64,000 nt of DNA from a bacterium. Its GTDB lineage: Bacteria > Desulfobacterota > Binatia > DP-6. The notes beneath the pieces are model-generated. The model saw only the letters and a list, made by a program, of their open reading frames with translations. It made no database searches and was not told where the DNA came from. The stretch covers positions 53,724 through 117,723 of the forward strand of contig JAHCID010000012.1 in the NCBI GenBank assembly GCA_026129405.1, written 5' to 3'. Shown here piece by piece: positions 41,483 through 49,498 of this stretch. A program made the position numbers and the translations under genes. The stretch's first letter is position 1, and every line of letters starts with the position of its first letter.

Positions 41483-41701
41483 TCAGCCGCCGCGGAAGAC
41501 GATGAGGCCGTGGGTCGGATCGTACGGCGAGACGGCGATCGTCACACGATCCCCCGCGATCACGCGGATGTGATACCGGCGCATCCGGCCGCCGATCTTG
41601 GCGAGGAATTCCATGCCGTTGTCGCCCTTCACCCGGTAGTTTCCCCCGGCGAGCGCCTCGACGATGGTGCCCTTGATCTGAATGAGGTCGTCGCGAGCCA
41701 A
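41483..41701 (-). CDS. infA: Translation initiation factor IF-1 (TTG start)
   Basis: IF-1 blocks the ribosomal A site during initiation. The reading from a TTG at 41701 (M-ARDDLIQIKGTIVEALAGG) gives 72 residues, the usual size, with the OB-fold phrases LAKIGGRMRRYHIRVIAGD and VSPYDPTHGLIVFRGG. GTG codons at 41710 and 41719 are alternatives; none has a Shine-Dalgarno. The gene stands alone, away from ribosomal protein operons. Confidence 0.9.
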   Translation of the reverse strand: MARDDLIQIKGTIVEALAGGNYRVKGDNGMEFLAKIGGRMRRYHIRVIAGDRVTIAVSPYDPTHGLIVFRGG

Positions 41702-41894
41702 GACCGGCACTGGTAGCACGACGACCCCACGCGGGCAATTCGGGACGCCTCCCCGCATCCGCCAGTCGGATATCGATGACCCGCACGGCACGCCTCCATC
41801 CGCAAGCTATCTAGCGCACCCCGCGCGCGCCGTTGCAGGCGTGCAACGACGCGGGGTGTCGAGAGAAATCGGCGCTTTCGCGGGGAAAAATATG

Positions 41895-41923
41895 TTGACA
41901 TCCCAGACCGCCAAAAGTACACG
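41895..41923 (+). promoter_or_regulatory. Promoter of the eight-Cys secreted protein gene
   Basis: A perfect TTGACA (41895-41900) is followed by 17 bases and TACACG (41918-41923, three of six). It is preceded by an A-rich stretch (GGGGAAAAATATG), unusual for this GC-rich DNA and resembling an UP element. The gene starts 77 bases downstream. Confidence 0.55.
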
Positions 41924-41999
41924 CTCGCTCGTCAAACTGGGGTTCGGTGGCCAGTAGCCCGGAGACCATCAACCACACACCAACAGATCAGGAGGGGAT

Positions 42000-42578
42000 A
42001 TGCGCAAGGTTGTTCTTGGGTTCGTGGGCGTGGCGCTGATCGCCAGCTCGGCGATGGCCCAGTCCTTCAACGTGCCTTCGAAGGCGAAGGGCCTGAAGGG
42101 CGAGCTCGTGAAGGCGTTCGACGCCTGTACGTCGCCGACGACGTTCACGAATCCGCCGGTCGCGCTGCCGGCTTGTTCGGTCGTCACGCCGGACACGTCG
42201 TGCAACTTCGGCTCGAAGGGCGCCGGCAAGTTCGGCGTGGGCGTCAGCAAGACCGACGCGAAGATCGGTGCCACGCTGAGCGGCCTGTCCGGCTGCGACG
42301 GTGAGACCCTCACCGCCGGTGCCAACGCCCGCGTCACCACCACCGACTGCCAGTCGGGCGGTGACTGCACGGTCGTCGACCTCATCGGCTTCCCGGTCGG
42401 CAGCTGCGTCGTCTCCGGTGGCAAGTGCTCGATCAAGACCACCGTCGAGGGCGCGATCGGCCTCGGCACGAACGTCTTCAAGGACGGTCAGGTCGTCAGC
42501 ATCGAGATCCTCGGTGTGGACGTGCTCCACAACGGCCTCCGGACGTTCTCGTCCGGTATCAAGATCGGCCCGAAGTAA
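42000..42578 (+). CDS. Secreted eight-cysteine protein, copy 1
   Basis: Unknown function. The 192-residue product starts at ATG 42000 behind a strong AGGAGG and has a signal peptide (MRKVVLGFVGVALIASSAMA) cut before QSFNVP. The ~172-residue mature part has eight cysteines, in DACTSPTTF, LPACSVV, TSCNFGS, SGCDGE, TDCQSGGDC, GSCVVSGGKC. It is predicted mostly beta, with alternating Thr/Val/Gly and a Lys at the C terminus. A strong promoter, strong ribosome site and dedicated terminator suggest high expression. A near-identical copy lies at 46608. Confidence 0.85.
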   Translation: MRKVVLGFVGVALIASSAMAQSFNVPSKAKGLKGELVKAFDACTSPTTFTNPPVALPACSVVTPDTSCNFGSKGAGKFGVGVSKTDAKIGATLSGLSGCDGETLTAGANARVTTTDCQSGGDCTVVDLIGFPVGSCVVSGGKCSIKTTVEGAIGLGTNVFKDGQVVSIEILGVDVLHNGLRTFSSGIKIGPK

Positions 42579-42616
42579 GTCGCCCGTCGACTACTCCGAG
42601 CCAATCGGCTGAAGGG

Positions 42617-42654
42617 AGCCGGGAGGTCGCAAGACCTCCCGGCTCTTTTCATTT
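42617..42654 (+). terminator. Rho-independent terminator of eight-Cys gene copy 1
   Basis: A perfect 12-bp stem (AGCCGGGAGGTC with GACCTCCCGGCT) closes a GCAA tetraloop and is followed by CTTTTCATTT. It lies 38 bases after the stop codon and just before the end of the convergent membrane protein gene. Confidence 0.92.
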
Positions 42655-44568
42655 CGGCTCGGCGGGCTTGGCCCGCGCGAAGAAGACCTCGAACGCCTTC
42701 ACCGGCAGGAGCACGGTCCGGCCGGTCGCACCGCCGGGTAGACGAAGCTTGAGCGAGCCCCCCTCCACCGGCACGAAGCGCAATCCGGGGCGGTCGGGCA
42801 TCGGCGTCATGCCGTGCGACAGCAGGAACACGCGTGTGCGCTTCGCCGCGACGAGCAGCGCAGGAACCGTCTCCAGCTGACCGGACGGTCCCGGCAGCAC
42901 GATGCTGGTGCGCCCGTGGACGAGCCAGAGACCGACGTCGAGCAGCGTCTCGCGCAGCGAGGCGTCGAGCAGCAATACGGTGCCGACGGGAAAGCGCGCC
43001 GCGAGGCTGGCGACCTGGGCACCGGCGCCCTCCCAGTAGTTGGCGTCGACCAGCGCGCGCACGGGGCGCGCAGCGAGTACGAGCACCACGACCGCGACGG
43101 CGACGCCCAGCCCGCGCAGGCGCGCGCCGATCGTCACGACGACGCTCGCGACGCCCCAACAGAGGACCGGAAGCACGACCGGCAGCAGGCGCCGGCCCGC
43201 CCACACCGCGGCGCCCGCCGCGTGGAGGTCGAGCACGAGGTGAGCGCCCGTGACCGCGGCGAGCAGCAGCGCGAGCCGTCCGCTCGGGCCGTCGGGTCCG
43301 CGCCAGGCGAGCCACAGCAGCCCCGGCACCGCGAGCACCGTCGCCCCCCAGCCGACGTAGTCGGGGAGCCACCAGAGCGCGCCGCCGGCGGCACGCGAGC
43401 GCCCGAGACCAATGTACAGCGCCGCCCACGCCGCGAGCAGGACGACGAAGCCGATCCGCATCAGCGCGCCCCGGCCGCGGAGCTGCCAGAGGAAGGCCGC
43501 GGCCGCGAGCGCCGAGACAGCGAGCAGGGCTCCCTGCCAGGGCGCCGCCGCACCCGCGGCCGCCATGCGCCGGAGGTCCAGCGTCCACGCGAGGGCGGCA
43601 CGATAGTGCGTGGGCACCAGGACGAGGGTCGCGACGGTGGCCCAGATCAGTCCGAGGACGACGAGCGGGAGCGCGAGCGCGGGAAGACGCGTACGCCATC
43701 CGCGGCCGGCGATCTCGCCGAGCAGCAACGCGAGCGGGAGAAAGAGCGCGTACTCGATGCGTGCGACGGTCGCGAGCCCCAGGCCGGCGCCGCAGGCGAT
43801 CGCTGCGACCGGTGCCCGCGTATCGTGGTAGCGCTGGAACGCAACGAGCGCGAGCCACAGGAACGCCTGCCCGCCCACCTCGCCCATCGGCAAGCGTGCG
43901 AAGAACACCTGCGGGAGCGCCATGCCGAGCAGCACGGCCGCGAGCCACGCCGTCGTGCGCCCGGCCAACCTACGGACGAGAAGGAAGACGGCGGTCACGC
44001 CCGTCGCACCGAGGAGCGGCGTCACGGCGCGCGCTCCCGTTTCGCCGCCCGCCGCCCAACCGAGACCGAGCCATACGGACGGCAGGGCGCTGAACGTCGA
44101 CCACACCGGCGAGGCGTAGCCGTCGAACACGAGCCCGGCGATGCTGCGATAGAGACCGGGCACCTCGCCCGGCACCGCGACCGGAAAGACGCGACGCTGG
44201 AGCGGCACCGGCATGCGATCCAGCACCGGATCGGCGATCGCGAGCGAGCCCGTGCGCGCGAGGTAGGCGCCGACGTCGAGGTAGGCGGTCGCGTCCGACC
44301 CGTAGACCACCACGTCGTAGCCGGGCAGGTAGAACACGACCGCGACGAGGAAGACGAGCAGCGGCTCCCACCAGCGGGCGGGCGACGATCGCGGCACGCC
44401 GTCGCGCGGCCGCCACCACCATCCCGCGACGCCGGCGAGCGCCGCAAGCGTCGCGATCGGCGCGAGCGAGAATACGCCAGCGACGCCGAGGGCGAGACCG
44501 GTCGCACAAGCCGTCGCGAGCAGGAGGAGCCCGCAGACGGCCGCGTCGGCGGCGGGATCGCGCGACAC
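42649..44568 (-). CDS. Polytopic membrane protein, GT-C glycosyltransferase-like
   Basis: The 639-residue product (GTG 44568) has about 12-14 transmembrane helices. A first periplasmic loop with an acidic motif (YGSDATAYLDVGAYLARTG) and a soluble C-terminal domain of ~120 residues suggest a GT-C fold transferase, but no family signature is decisive. It could also be an unrelated multi-span protein. It starts 6 bases after the stop of the rhodanese-MIP18 gene and is likely cotranscribed with it. Confidence 0.7.
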   Translation of the reverse strand: MSRDPAADAAVCGLLLLATACATGLALGVAGVFSLAPIATLAALAGVAGWWWRPRDGVPRSSPARWWEPLLVFLVAVVFYLPGYDVVVYGSDATAYLDVGAYLARTGSLAIADPVLDRMPVPLQRRVFPVAVPGEVPGLYRSIAGLVFDGYASPVWSTFSALPSVWLGLGWAAGGETGARAVTPLLGATGVTAVFLLVRRLAGRTTAWLAAVLLGMALPQVFFARLPMGEVGGQAFLWLALVAFQRYHDTRAPVAAIACGAGLGLATVARIEYALFLPLALLLGEIAGRGWRTRLPALALPLVVLGLIWATVATLVLVPTHYRAALAWTLDLRRMAAAGAAAPWQGALLAVSALAAAAFLWQLRGRGALMRIGFVVLLAAWAALYIGLGRSRAAGGALWWLPDYVGWGATVLAVPGLLWLAWRGPDGPSGRLALLLAAVTGAHLVLDLHAAGAAVWAGRRLLPVVLPVLCWGVASVVVTIGARLRGLGVAVAVVVLVLAARPVRALVDANYWEGAGAQVASLAARFPVGTVLLLDASLRETLLDVGLWLVHGRTSIVLPGPSGQLETVPALLVAAKRTRVFLLSHGMTPMPDRPGLRFVPVEGGSLKLRLPGGATGRTVLLPVKAFEVFFARAKPAEPK

Positions 44569-44574
44569 GGCCGC

Positions 44575-45477
44575 TCAGGACAACCCGAGCTTCTCTTTGC
44601 CCTCGGCGCTGATGCGCACCGGGTGCCAGGGCGGATCGAACACCACGTCGACCCGGACGTTGGGCTGTCCCAGCGCCGCGACCTTCTGCTTCACGTCCTC
44701 GGGAATCTGGCGCGCCGACGGGCAGCCCTCGGAGGTGAGCGTCATCTTGATGGCGATCGCGGCCTCGTCGATGTCGACGTCGTAGATGAGCCCGAGGTCG
44801 TACACGTTCAGCGGGATCTCGGGATCGAAGCACTGGCGGATGGCCGCGATCACCTGATCGGCGACGACCGGCCCGCCCCGGTACTGCACGCTCGTCCCGG
44901 TGTTCGCGGGCGCCGGCGCGGGTGGCGGGGCGTCGGCCGCGCGCTCGCGCGGTCCCGTCCACGCGTGCATGCCGCCCGCGAGATTGAGAAGACGCGTGTA
45001 GCCGCGGTCGGCGAGGATCGCGCACGCCGATGCGCTTCGCCCGCCCGCCGCGCAGGTGACCAGCAGCGGCGTCTCGCGCGACGGCAGCTCGTTCAACCGG
45101 TCCTCGATCTCGTCGAGCGGTACGAGCCGCGAGCGCGGGATGTGGCCGCTCGCGTACTCGGCGGGCGTACGCACGTCGAGCACGAAGAGATCGGGATGCT
45201 GCTCCCAGAGGACCAGGGCCGGCGCCGCCTCGACGTCGCGGATCGGATCGCCGCGCTCGATGAGCGTCGGCGGCACCGAGCGGCCCGCCGCCACGTCGGC
45301 CAGATGCGCACGAGTCACCGCGAGCCCGCGATCGAGCACCCCGCGGACGTCGTCCACCGCGCGCTCCAGCCGCCGGACCTCCGTCAGCCGGCGTTCCATC
45401 TCCGCGACGCGGCGCCACAGACGCACGACCACCACCGCCAACGCGACGACGGCGAGCACCGCAAGCAGGATCCCCAT
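44575..45477 (-). CDS. Membrane-anchored rhodanese-MIP18 (DUF59) fusion protein
   Basis: The 300-residue protein has an N-terminal transmembrane helix (residues 3-20), a short coiled coil (22-60), a rhodanese domain (about 80-175) with the active cysteine C142 (LLVTCAAGGRSAS) and an end motif LLNLAGGMHAW, a Pro/Ala linker, and a C-terminal MIP18/SufT domain (DPEIPLNVYDLGLIYDV, 218-234, and TLTSEGCPS with C252). Rhodaneses carry persulfide sulfur; MIP18-type proteins assist Fe-S cluster maturation. The fusion suggests sulfur delivery for cluster assembly at the membrane, which is inference. Confidence 0.85.
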   Translation of the reverse strand: MGILLAVLAVVALAVVVVRLWRRVAEMERRLTEVRRLERAVDDVRGVLDRGLAVTRAHLADVAAGRSVPPTLIERGDPIRDVEAAPALVLWEQHPDLFVLDVRTPAEYASGHIPRSRLVPLDEIEDRLNELPSRETPLLVTCAAGGRSASACAILADRGYTRLLNLAGGMHAWTGPRERAADAPPPAPAPANTGTSVQYRGGPVVADQVIAAIRQCFDPEIPLNVYDLGLIYDVDIDEAAIAIKMTLTSEGCPSARQIPEDVKQKVAALGQPNVRVDVVFDPPWHPVRISAEGKEKLGLS

Positions 45478-45530
45478 GGCTGGCGACTATACCGTTGACT
45501 CCCCGGGGTTACCATGCTGAGCAGGGCCGC

Positions 45531-46520
45531 GTGCGGGCGGTCATCGTGCGGCAACCGGGCGACGAGAGCGTGCTCGCGCTGGGCGAGGTGCCGGCGCCGC
45601 TGCTCGGGCCGGCCGACGTCCGCATCCGCGTCGCGACCGCGGCGGTGAACCGCGCCGACCTGCTGCAACGCCAGGGCCTCTACCCGCCTCCGCCGGGCGT
45701 CACCGACGTGCTCGGGCTCGAGTGCGCCGGCGAGGTGATCGAGATCGGCGCGGACGTGCGCGACGTCGCCGTCGACACGCGCGTCATGGCGCTGCTCCCC
45801 GGCGGCGGCTATGCGGAAGAGGTCGCCGTCGATCATGGCAGCGTCATGCCCGTGCCCGACGCCCTCACCGACGAGGAAGCGGCCGGCGTCCCCGAGGTGT
45901 TCCTCACCGCCTTCGCGAACCTCTTCCTGCCGCGGCTCGGCGCCCTGCAGGCGGGTGAGTCCGCGCTCGTCCATGGCGGCGGTGGCGGCGTGGGCACGGC
46001 GGCCATCGTGCTGCTGCGTGAAACCGGCAACCCGTGCTTCGTCACCGTCGGAAGCGCCGAGAAGGGCCGGCGCTGCGAGGCCCTCGGCGCCAGCCTCGCG
46101 CTCGACTACACCGCCGGCGACTTCGCCGACGCGGTCCGCGCGCGCACCGACGGCCGCGGCGTCGACGTCGTGCTCGATCACGTCGGCGCGACCTACCTCG
46201 AGCCCAACCTGCGTGCGCTCGCCGTCGGCGGCCGCCTCGTGGTCATCGGCCTCATGGGCGGCGGCACGTTCGCCGAGCTCGATCTGGGCGCGCTGCTGCT
46301 GCGACGTCAGAGCGTCATCGGCTCGACGCTGCGCAGTCGCCCGACCGCGGAGAAATCGGACGTGGTGCGGGCCTTCCTCGATCGCTTCGGCGCTGCGCTG
46401 CGGGCCGGGCGTCTGCGCCCCCCGATCGACGCCGTGCTGCCCCTCGCCGACGTCGCGGAGGCGCACCGGCGCATGCAGGCGAGCGCGCACTTCGGCAAGA
46501 TCGTGCTGCGCGTGCGCTGA
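45531..46520 (+). CDS. NAD(P)H:quinone oxidoreductase, PIG3-type
   Basis: The 329-residue zinc-free medium-chain reductase starts at GTG 45531 (MRAVIVRQPGDESVLALGEV). It contains VNRADLLQRQGLYPPPPGV, GLECAGEVIEIG and the NADPH motif ALVHGGGGGVGTAAIVL, all typical of the PIG3/QorB group that reduces quinones. It is divergent from the rhodanese-MIP18 gene. A long hairpin follows the stop. Confidence 0.9.
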   Translation: MRAVIVRQPGDESVLALGEVPAPLLGPADVRIRVATAAVNRADLLQRQGLYPPPPGVTDVLGLECAGEVIEIGADVRDVAVDTRVMALLPGGGYAEEVAVDHGSVMPVPDALTDEEAAGVPEVFLTAFANLFLPRLGALQAGESALVHGGGGGVGTAAIVLLRETGNPCFVTVGSAEKGRRCEALGASLALDYTAGDFADAVRARTDGRGVDVVLDHVGATYLEPNLRALAVGGRLVVIGLMGGGTFAELDLGALLLRRQSVIGSTLRSRPTAEKSDVVRAFLDRFGAALRAGRLRPPIDAVLPLADVAEAHRRMQASAHFGKIVLRVR

Positions 46521-46563
46521 ACACGGCGACGCCCGGGACGCAGGCGCGTCCCGGGCGTCGTGT
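46521..46563. terminator. Inverted-repeat terminator after the quinone reductase
   Basis: Exact 14-base arms (CGACGCCCGGGACG, 46527-46540, and its complement, 46547-46560) enclose a 6-base loop, with a few more outer pairs. No T-run follows, but its place between two convergent genes fits a bidirectional terminator. Confidence 0.6.
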
Positions 46564-46607
46564 CGATCAGTCGCGTCGCACGACGGCGACGCGATCCGAT
46601 CGTCGCC

Positions 46608-47183
46608 TCACTTCGGACCGATACGCAGGCCCATCGAGAACGTGCGCAGACCGGCGCGAAGCACGTCGGCGCCGAGGATCTCGATGCTCACGACCTGGCC
46701 CTCCTTGAACACGTTCGTGCCGAGGCCGATGGCGCCCTCGACCGTCGTCTTCACCGAGCACTTGCCGGCGGTCACGACGCAGCTGCCGATCGGGAAGCCG
46801 ACCAGGTCGACGACCGTGCAGTCGCCACCCGACTGACAGTCGGTGGTGGTGACGCGGCTGTTCGCGCCGATGGTGAGGGTCTCCCCGTCGCAGCCCGTGA
46901 GACCGCTCAGGGTGGCGCCGACCTTGATGTCGGTCTTGCTGACGCCGGCGCTGAACTTGCCCGCACCCTTCGACCCGAAGTTGCACATCGGATCCGGCGT
47001 GACGACCGAACAAGCCGGCAGCGCGACCGGCGGATTCGTGAACGTCGTCGGCGACGTACAGTCGTCGAACGCCTTCACGAGCTCGCCCTTCAGGCCCTTC
47101 GCCTTCGCGGGCACGTTGAACGACTGCGCGAACGCCGGACCGGCGATCAGCAGCGCACCCGCAACCACGAGCAGCTTCTTCAT
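46608..47183 (-). CDS. Secreted eight-cysteine protein, copy 2
   Basis: The 191-residue product starts at ATG 47183 with a signal peptide (MKKLLVVAGALLIAGPAFA) cut before QSFNVP. By eye it differs from the protein at 42000 at only about 24 of ~172 mature positions and keeps all eight cysteines and the Lys C terminus. The signal peptides differ far more than the mature parts. Function unknown. The copies face each other across ~4 kb as inverted, not tandem, duplicates. Confidence 0.85.
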   Translation of the reverse strand: MKKLLVVAGALLIAGPAFAQSFNVPAKAKGLKGELVKAFDDCTSPTTFTNPPVALPACSVVTPDPMCNFGSKGAGKFSAGVSKTDIKVGATLSGLTGCDGETLTIGANSRVTTTDCQSGGDCTVVDLVGFPIGSCVVTAGKCSVKTTVEGAIGLGTNVFKEGQVVSIEILGADVLRAGLRTFSMGLRIGPK

Positions 47184-47508
47184 GACACCCCCCTTGAGAT
47201 TGCCTGACGATTCGGCGGGGGCCCGCCGCACCCCCCGCAGGTTTGAACCCCGCGTCGCACTTCGACGGCACGACGTCCGACGGGTGCGAGCGGCAAGGCG
47301 CGGCGACCTTCGTGCTCGACCGTCGGGACGTGCAGCACGCTCGCGCTTCGTCGACCTCCTTCGTGGCGCCGAGTCGCACGAGGCGGATCTGCGACCGGTC
47401 GTCGGGATGGACGCGAACCCCGCTTAATATGACGCCGTCGAAACCGTCAACTGGTTTATTGATGCACCTATCAGAGCTATAGCGCGCGCCCGACGAGGAG
47501 GTGTTCCC
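47184..47508. other. Divergent intergenic region upstream of eight-Cys copy 2
   Basis: I see no gene in these 325 bases. A possible minus-strand promoter is TTGACG (47445-47450), 15 bases, TATTAA (47424-47429), whose spacing is short. That would leave a ~240-base leader before the ATG at 47183. The Shine-Dalgarno of the plus-strand gene (GGAGG) lies at its right end. Confidence 0.35.
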
Positions 47509-47892
47509 ATGACGCAGCACGACGACGATTGGATGGCCCGCGGCCGCGAGATCGCGGCCCGCCTCTGGGGGGTGCAGGCCGGTGCCCAGCTGCTGCCGGC
47601 GCAGCGACTCGCTCCGGAGTTCTTCGGCCTCGTGACGCAGTTCGTCTTCGGAATGTTCTGGTCCCGGCCGGGGCTCGACACCCGCAGCCGTAGCCTGTGC
47701 ACCGTCGCCCAGCTCGCGGCGCTCGGCCGCACCGACGAGCTGAAGGCGCACCTCTACGGCGCCCTCAATCTCGGCATCACGCGCGAAGAGCTGATCGAGG
47801 TCCTCATGCAAACGGCCTGCTACGCCGGCGTGCCCGCCGCGGTGCAGGCCCTGAACGCCGCCGCCGACGTGCTGGGGACTCCGCAGCCCTGA
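47509..47892 (+). CDS. Carboxymuconolactone decarboxylase-fold protein
   Basis: The 127-residue all-helical product has the CMD/AhpD-like pattern: GLVTQFVFGMFWSRPGLDTRSRSL, then LGRTDELKAHLYGALNLGIT and EELIEVLMQTACYAGVPAAV. It keeps the conserved His in the second motif but lacks the CxxC of AhpD peroxidases, so it fits gamma-carboxymuconolactone decarboxylases or the larger uncharacterised group. Its stop codon overlaps the probable CTG start of gluQ. Confidence 0.85.
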   Translation: MTQHDDDWMARGREIAARLWGVQAGAQLLPAQRLAPEFFGLVTQFVFGMFWSRPGLDTRSRSLCTVAQLAALGRTDELKAHLYGALNLGITREELIEVLMQTACYAGVPAAVQALNAAADVLGTPQP

Positions 47893-48824
47893 CCCGCTAC
47901 CGCGGCCGCTTCGCACCCTCGCCCACCGGCGACCTGCATCTCGGCTCGGCGGCGACCGCACTGCTCGCGTGGCTCTCGGCGCGCGCTGCGGGCGGCGCCT
48001 TCGTCCTGCGCGTCGAGGATCTCGACGCGCCGCGCGTCGTCGATGGCGCGGAGCGGCGGCAGCTCGAGGACCTGCGCTGGCTCGGCCTCGCCTGGGACGA
48101 GGGGCCCGACGTCGGCGGTCCCGTCGCCCCCTATCGCCAGTCCGAGCGTCTGGCCCGCTACGCCGACGCTGCGACGCGCCTCGAAGCCGCCGGGCTGGCC
48201 TACCGCTGCGACTGCTCGCGTCGCGAGATCGCCCGCGTCGCCAGCGCTCCCCACGGCGACGACGGGCCGCGCTATCCCGGCACCTGCCGCGATCGCGATC
48301 CGCGCGCGCGCCCGTGGCGCCGCCCGCCCGCGCTGCGCCTGCGTGTCCCCGCCGGACCCGTCGTCGTCGTCGACGCCCTCGCCGGCCGGGTCGTCGAGGA
48401 CGTCGCGGCGACGATCGGCGACTTCGTGCTCCGCCGCGGCGACGGCGCGTTCGCCTACCAGCTCGCGGTCGTGGTGGACGACCTCGCGATGGGCATCACG
48501 GAGGTCGTGCGGGGCCACGATCTGCTCACCTCGGCCCCGCGGCAGGTGCTCCTCGCGCGCCTCCTCGGCGGCACGCCGCCCGGGTTCGCCCATGCCCCGC
48601 TCGTGGTCGACCACGACGGTGCCCGCCTCGCCAAGCGCGCGCGCGGCATGACGCTGCGCGACCTGCGCGCCGACGGCGAGAGCCCGAGCGGCGTGCTTCG
48701 CCGTCTCGCGACGCTCCTAGACCTCGGACCGGGCGACACGCCCGCCGACCTCCTGCGCGGCTTCGACCGCACGCGCCTGCGCGGCCGCACGAGCGTACGC
48801 CTGCCGCCGTCAGGCGCGACCTGA
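47889..48824 (+). CDS. gluQ: Glutamyl-Q tRNA(Asp) synthetase, apparent CTG start
   Basis: This truncated glutamyl-tRNA synthetase attaches glutamate to queuosine 34 of tRNA-Asp. The 311-residue product shows the HIGH-like RFAPSPTGDLHLG, LRVEDLDAPR, a zinc site (YRCDCSRREI, then RYPGTCRD), RGHDLLTSAPRQ and the KMSKS-like RLAKRARGMTLR; it lacks the anticodon-binding domain. No ATG, GTG or TTG is in frame near the domain start; the nearest upstream is about 190 bases back inside the previous gene. The CTG at 47889, overlapping that gene's stop as CTGA, is the best start. Confidence 0.88.
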   Translation: MTRYRGRFAPSPTGDLHLGSAATALLAWLSARAAGGAFVLRVEDLDAPRVVDGAERRQLEDLRWLGLAWDEGPDVGGPVAPYRQSERLARYADAATRLEAAGLAYRCDCSRREIARVASAPHGDDGPRYPGTCRDRDPRARPWRRPPALRLRVPAGPVVVVDALAGRVVEDVAATIGDFVLRRGDGAFAYQLAVVVDDLAMGITEVVRGHDLLTSAPRQVLLARLLGGTPPGFAHAPLVVDHDGARLAKRARGMTLRDLRADGESPSGVLRRLATLLDLGPGDTPADLLRGFDRTRLRGRTSVRLPPSGAT

Positions 48825-49487
48825 GCGACCGGCGCGCAGGCGATGCGCCGCGACGGCGACGGTCGCGACCAGGAGCAGCGCCGCCGCAGCGGGCAGGACG
48901 ACGCCGGGGCGTAGCACATCCGAGACCGAGCCGGTGGCGCCGAGCACGTCGCCGAAGTACACCGCCGCCGCCAGCCCGGGAACGATCCCGATCGCGGTAC
49001 CGAAGACGTAGTGGCTCGTGCGCACGCGCGTCGCGCCGAGGGCCCAGTTGAGCGGCGGCGAGAGGAAGAGCAGCAGGCGCAGGCCGGTGACCGTCAGCAC
49101 CCCGCGATGGACGAGGCGCTCGTCGAGCGCGCGGATCCACTCGAAGCGGTCGCGCAGCGCCCGCTGCGCATACTCCTGCGCGGTGTAGCGCACGAGGAAA
49201 AACGTGGTCGTCGTGCCGATCAGGCTCGCGACGTATGCATAGACGAACCCCGGGAGGCCGCCGAACAGGATGCCGCCGAGCGCCGCGAACAGTATCTCCG
49301 GGCCGGGGATGAAGAACCCCGCGACGAAGACGCCGAGGAACACGAGCGGCCCGAGCACCCCCGCCGCCTCGACGGCGCGCCGCATGCCGTCGACGCTGAG
49401 CCACGCCGGCGGCGCGACATGGGCGACGGCGATGCAGGCGGCGGCGACCAGCAGGACGGCGAGCGCGAGGCGGAGCGGCGGGGACAT
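48810..49487 (-). CDS. TVP38/TMEM64 (VTT/DedA-like) membrane protein
   Basis: The 225-residue product has about six hydrophobic helices and the VTT-domain pattern: GPLVFLGVFVAGFFIPGPEI, LGGILFGGLPGFVYAYVAS, RFEWIRALDERLVHRG and LLLFLSPPLNWALGATRV. Relatives are lipid scramblases or undecaprenyl/phospholipid transporters. The gene overlaps gluQ by 15 bases at the 3' ends and lies 11 bases downstream of the dehydrogenase gene. Confidence 0.85.
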   Translation of the reverse strand: MSPPLRLALAVLLVAAACIAVAHVAPPAWLSVDGMRRAVEAAGVLGPLVFLGVFVAGFFIPGPEILFAALGGILFGGLPGFVYAYVASLIGTTTTFFLVRYTAQEYAQRALRDRFEWIRALDERLVHRGVLTVTGLRLLLFLSPPLNWALGATRVRTSHYVFGTAIGIVPGLAAAVYFGDVLGATGSVSDVLRPGVVLPAAAALLLVATVAVAAHRLRAGRSGRA

Positions 49488-49498
49488 GCGGACGCGGA

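Noticed and set aside
42488-43948. A 486-codon minus-strand frame overlapping the eight-Cys gene and the membrane protein
   Set aside because: Arg-rich shadow; the true reading of the membrane protein is in another frame with transmembrane helices.
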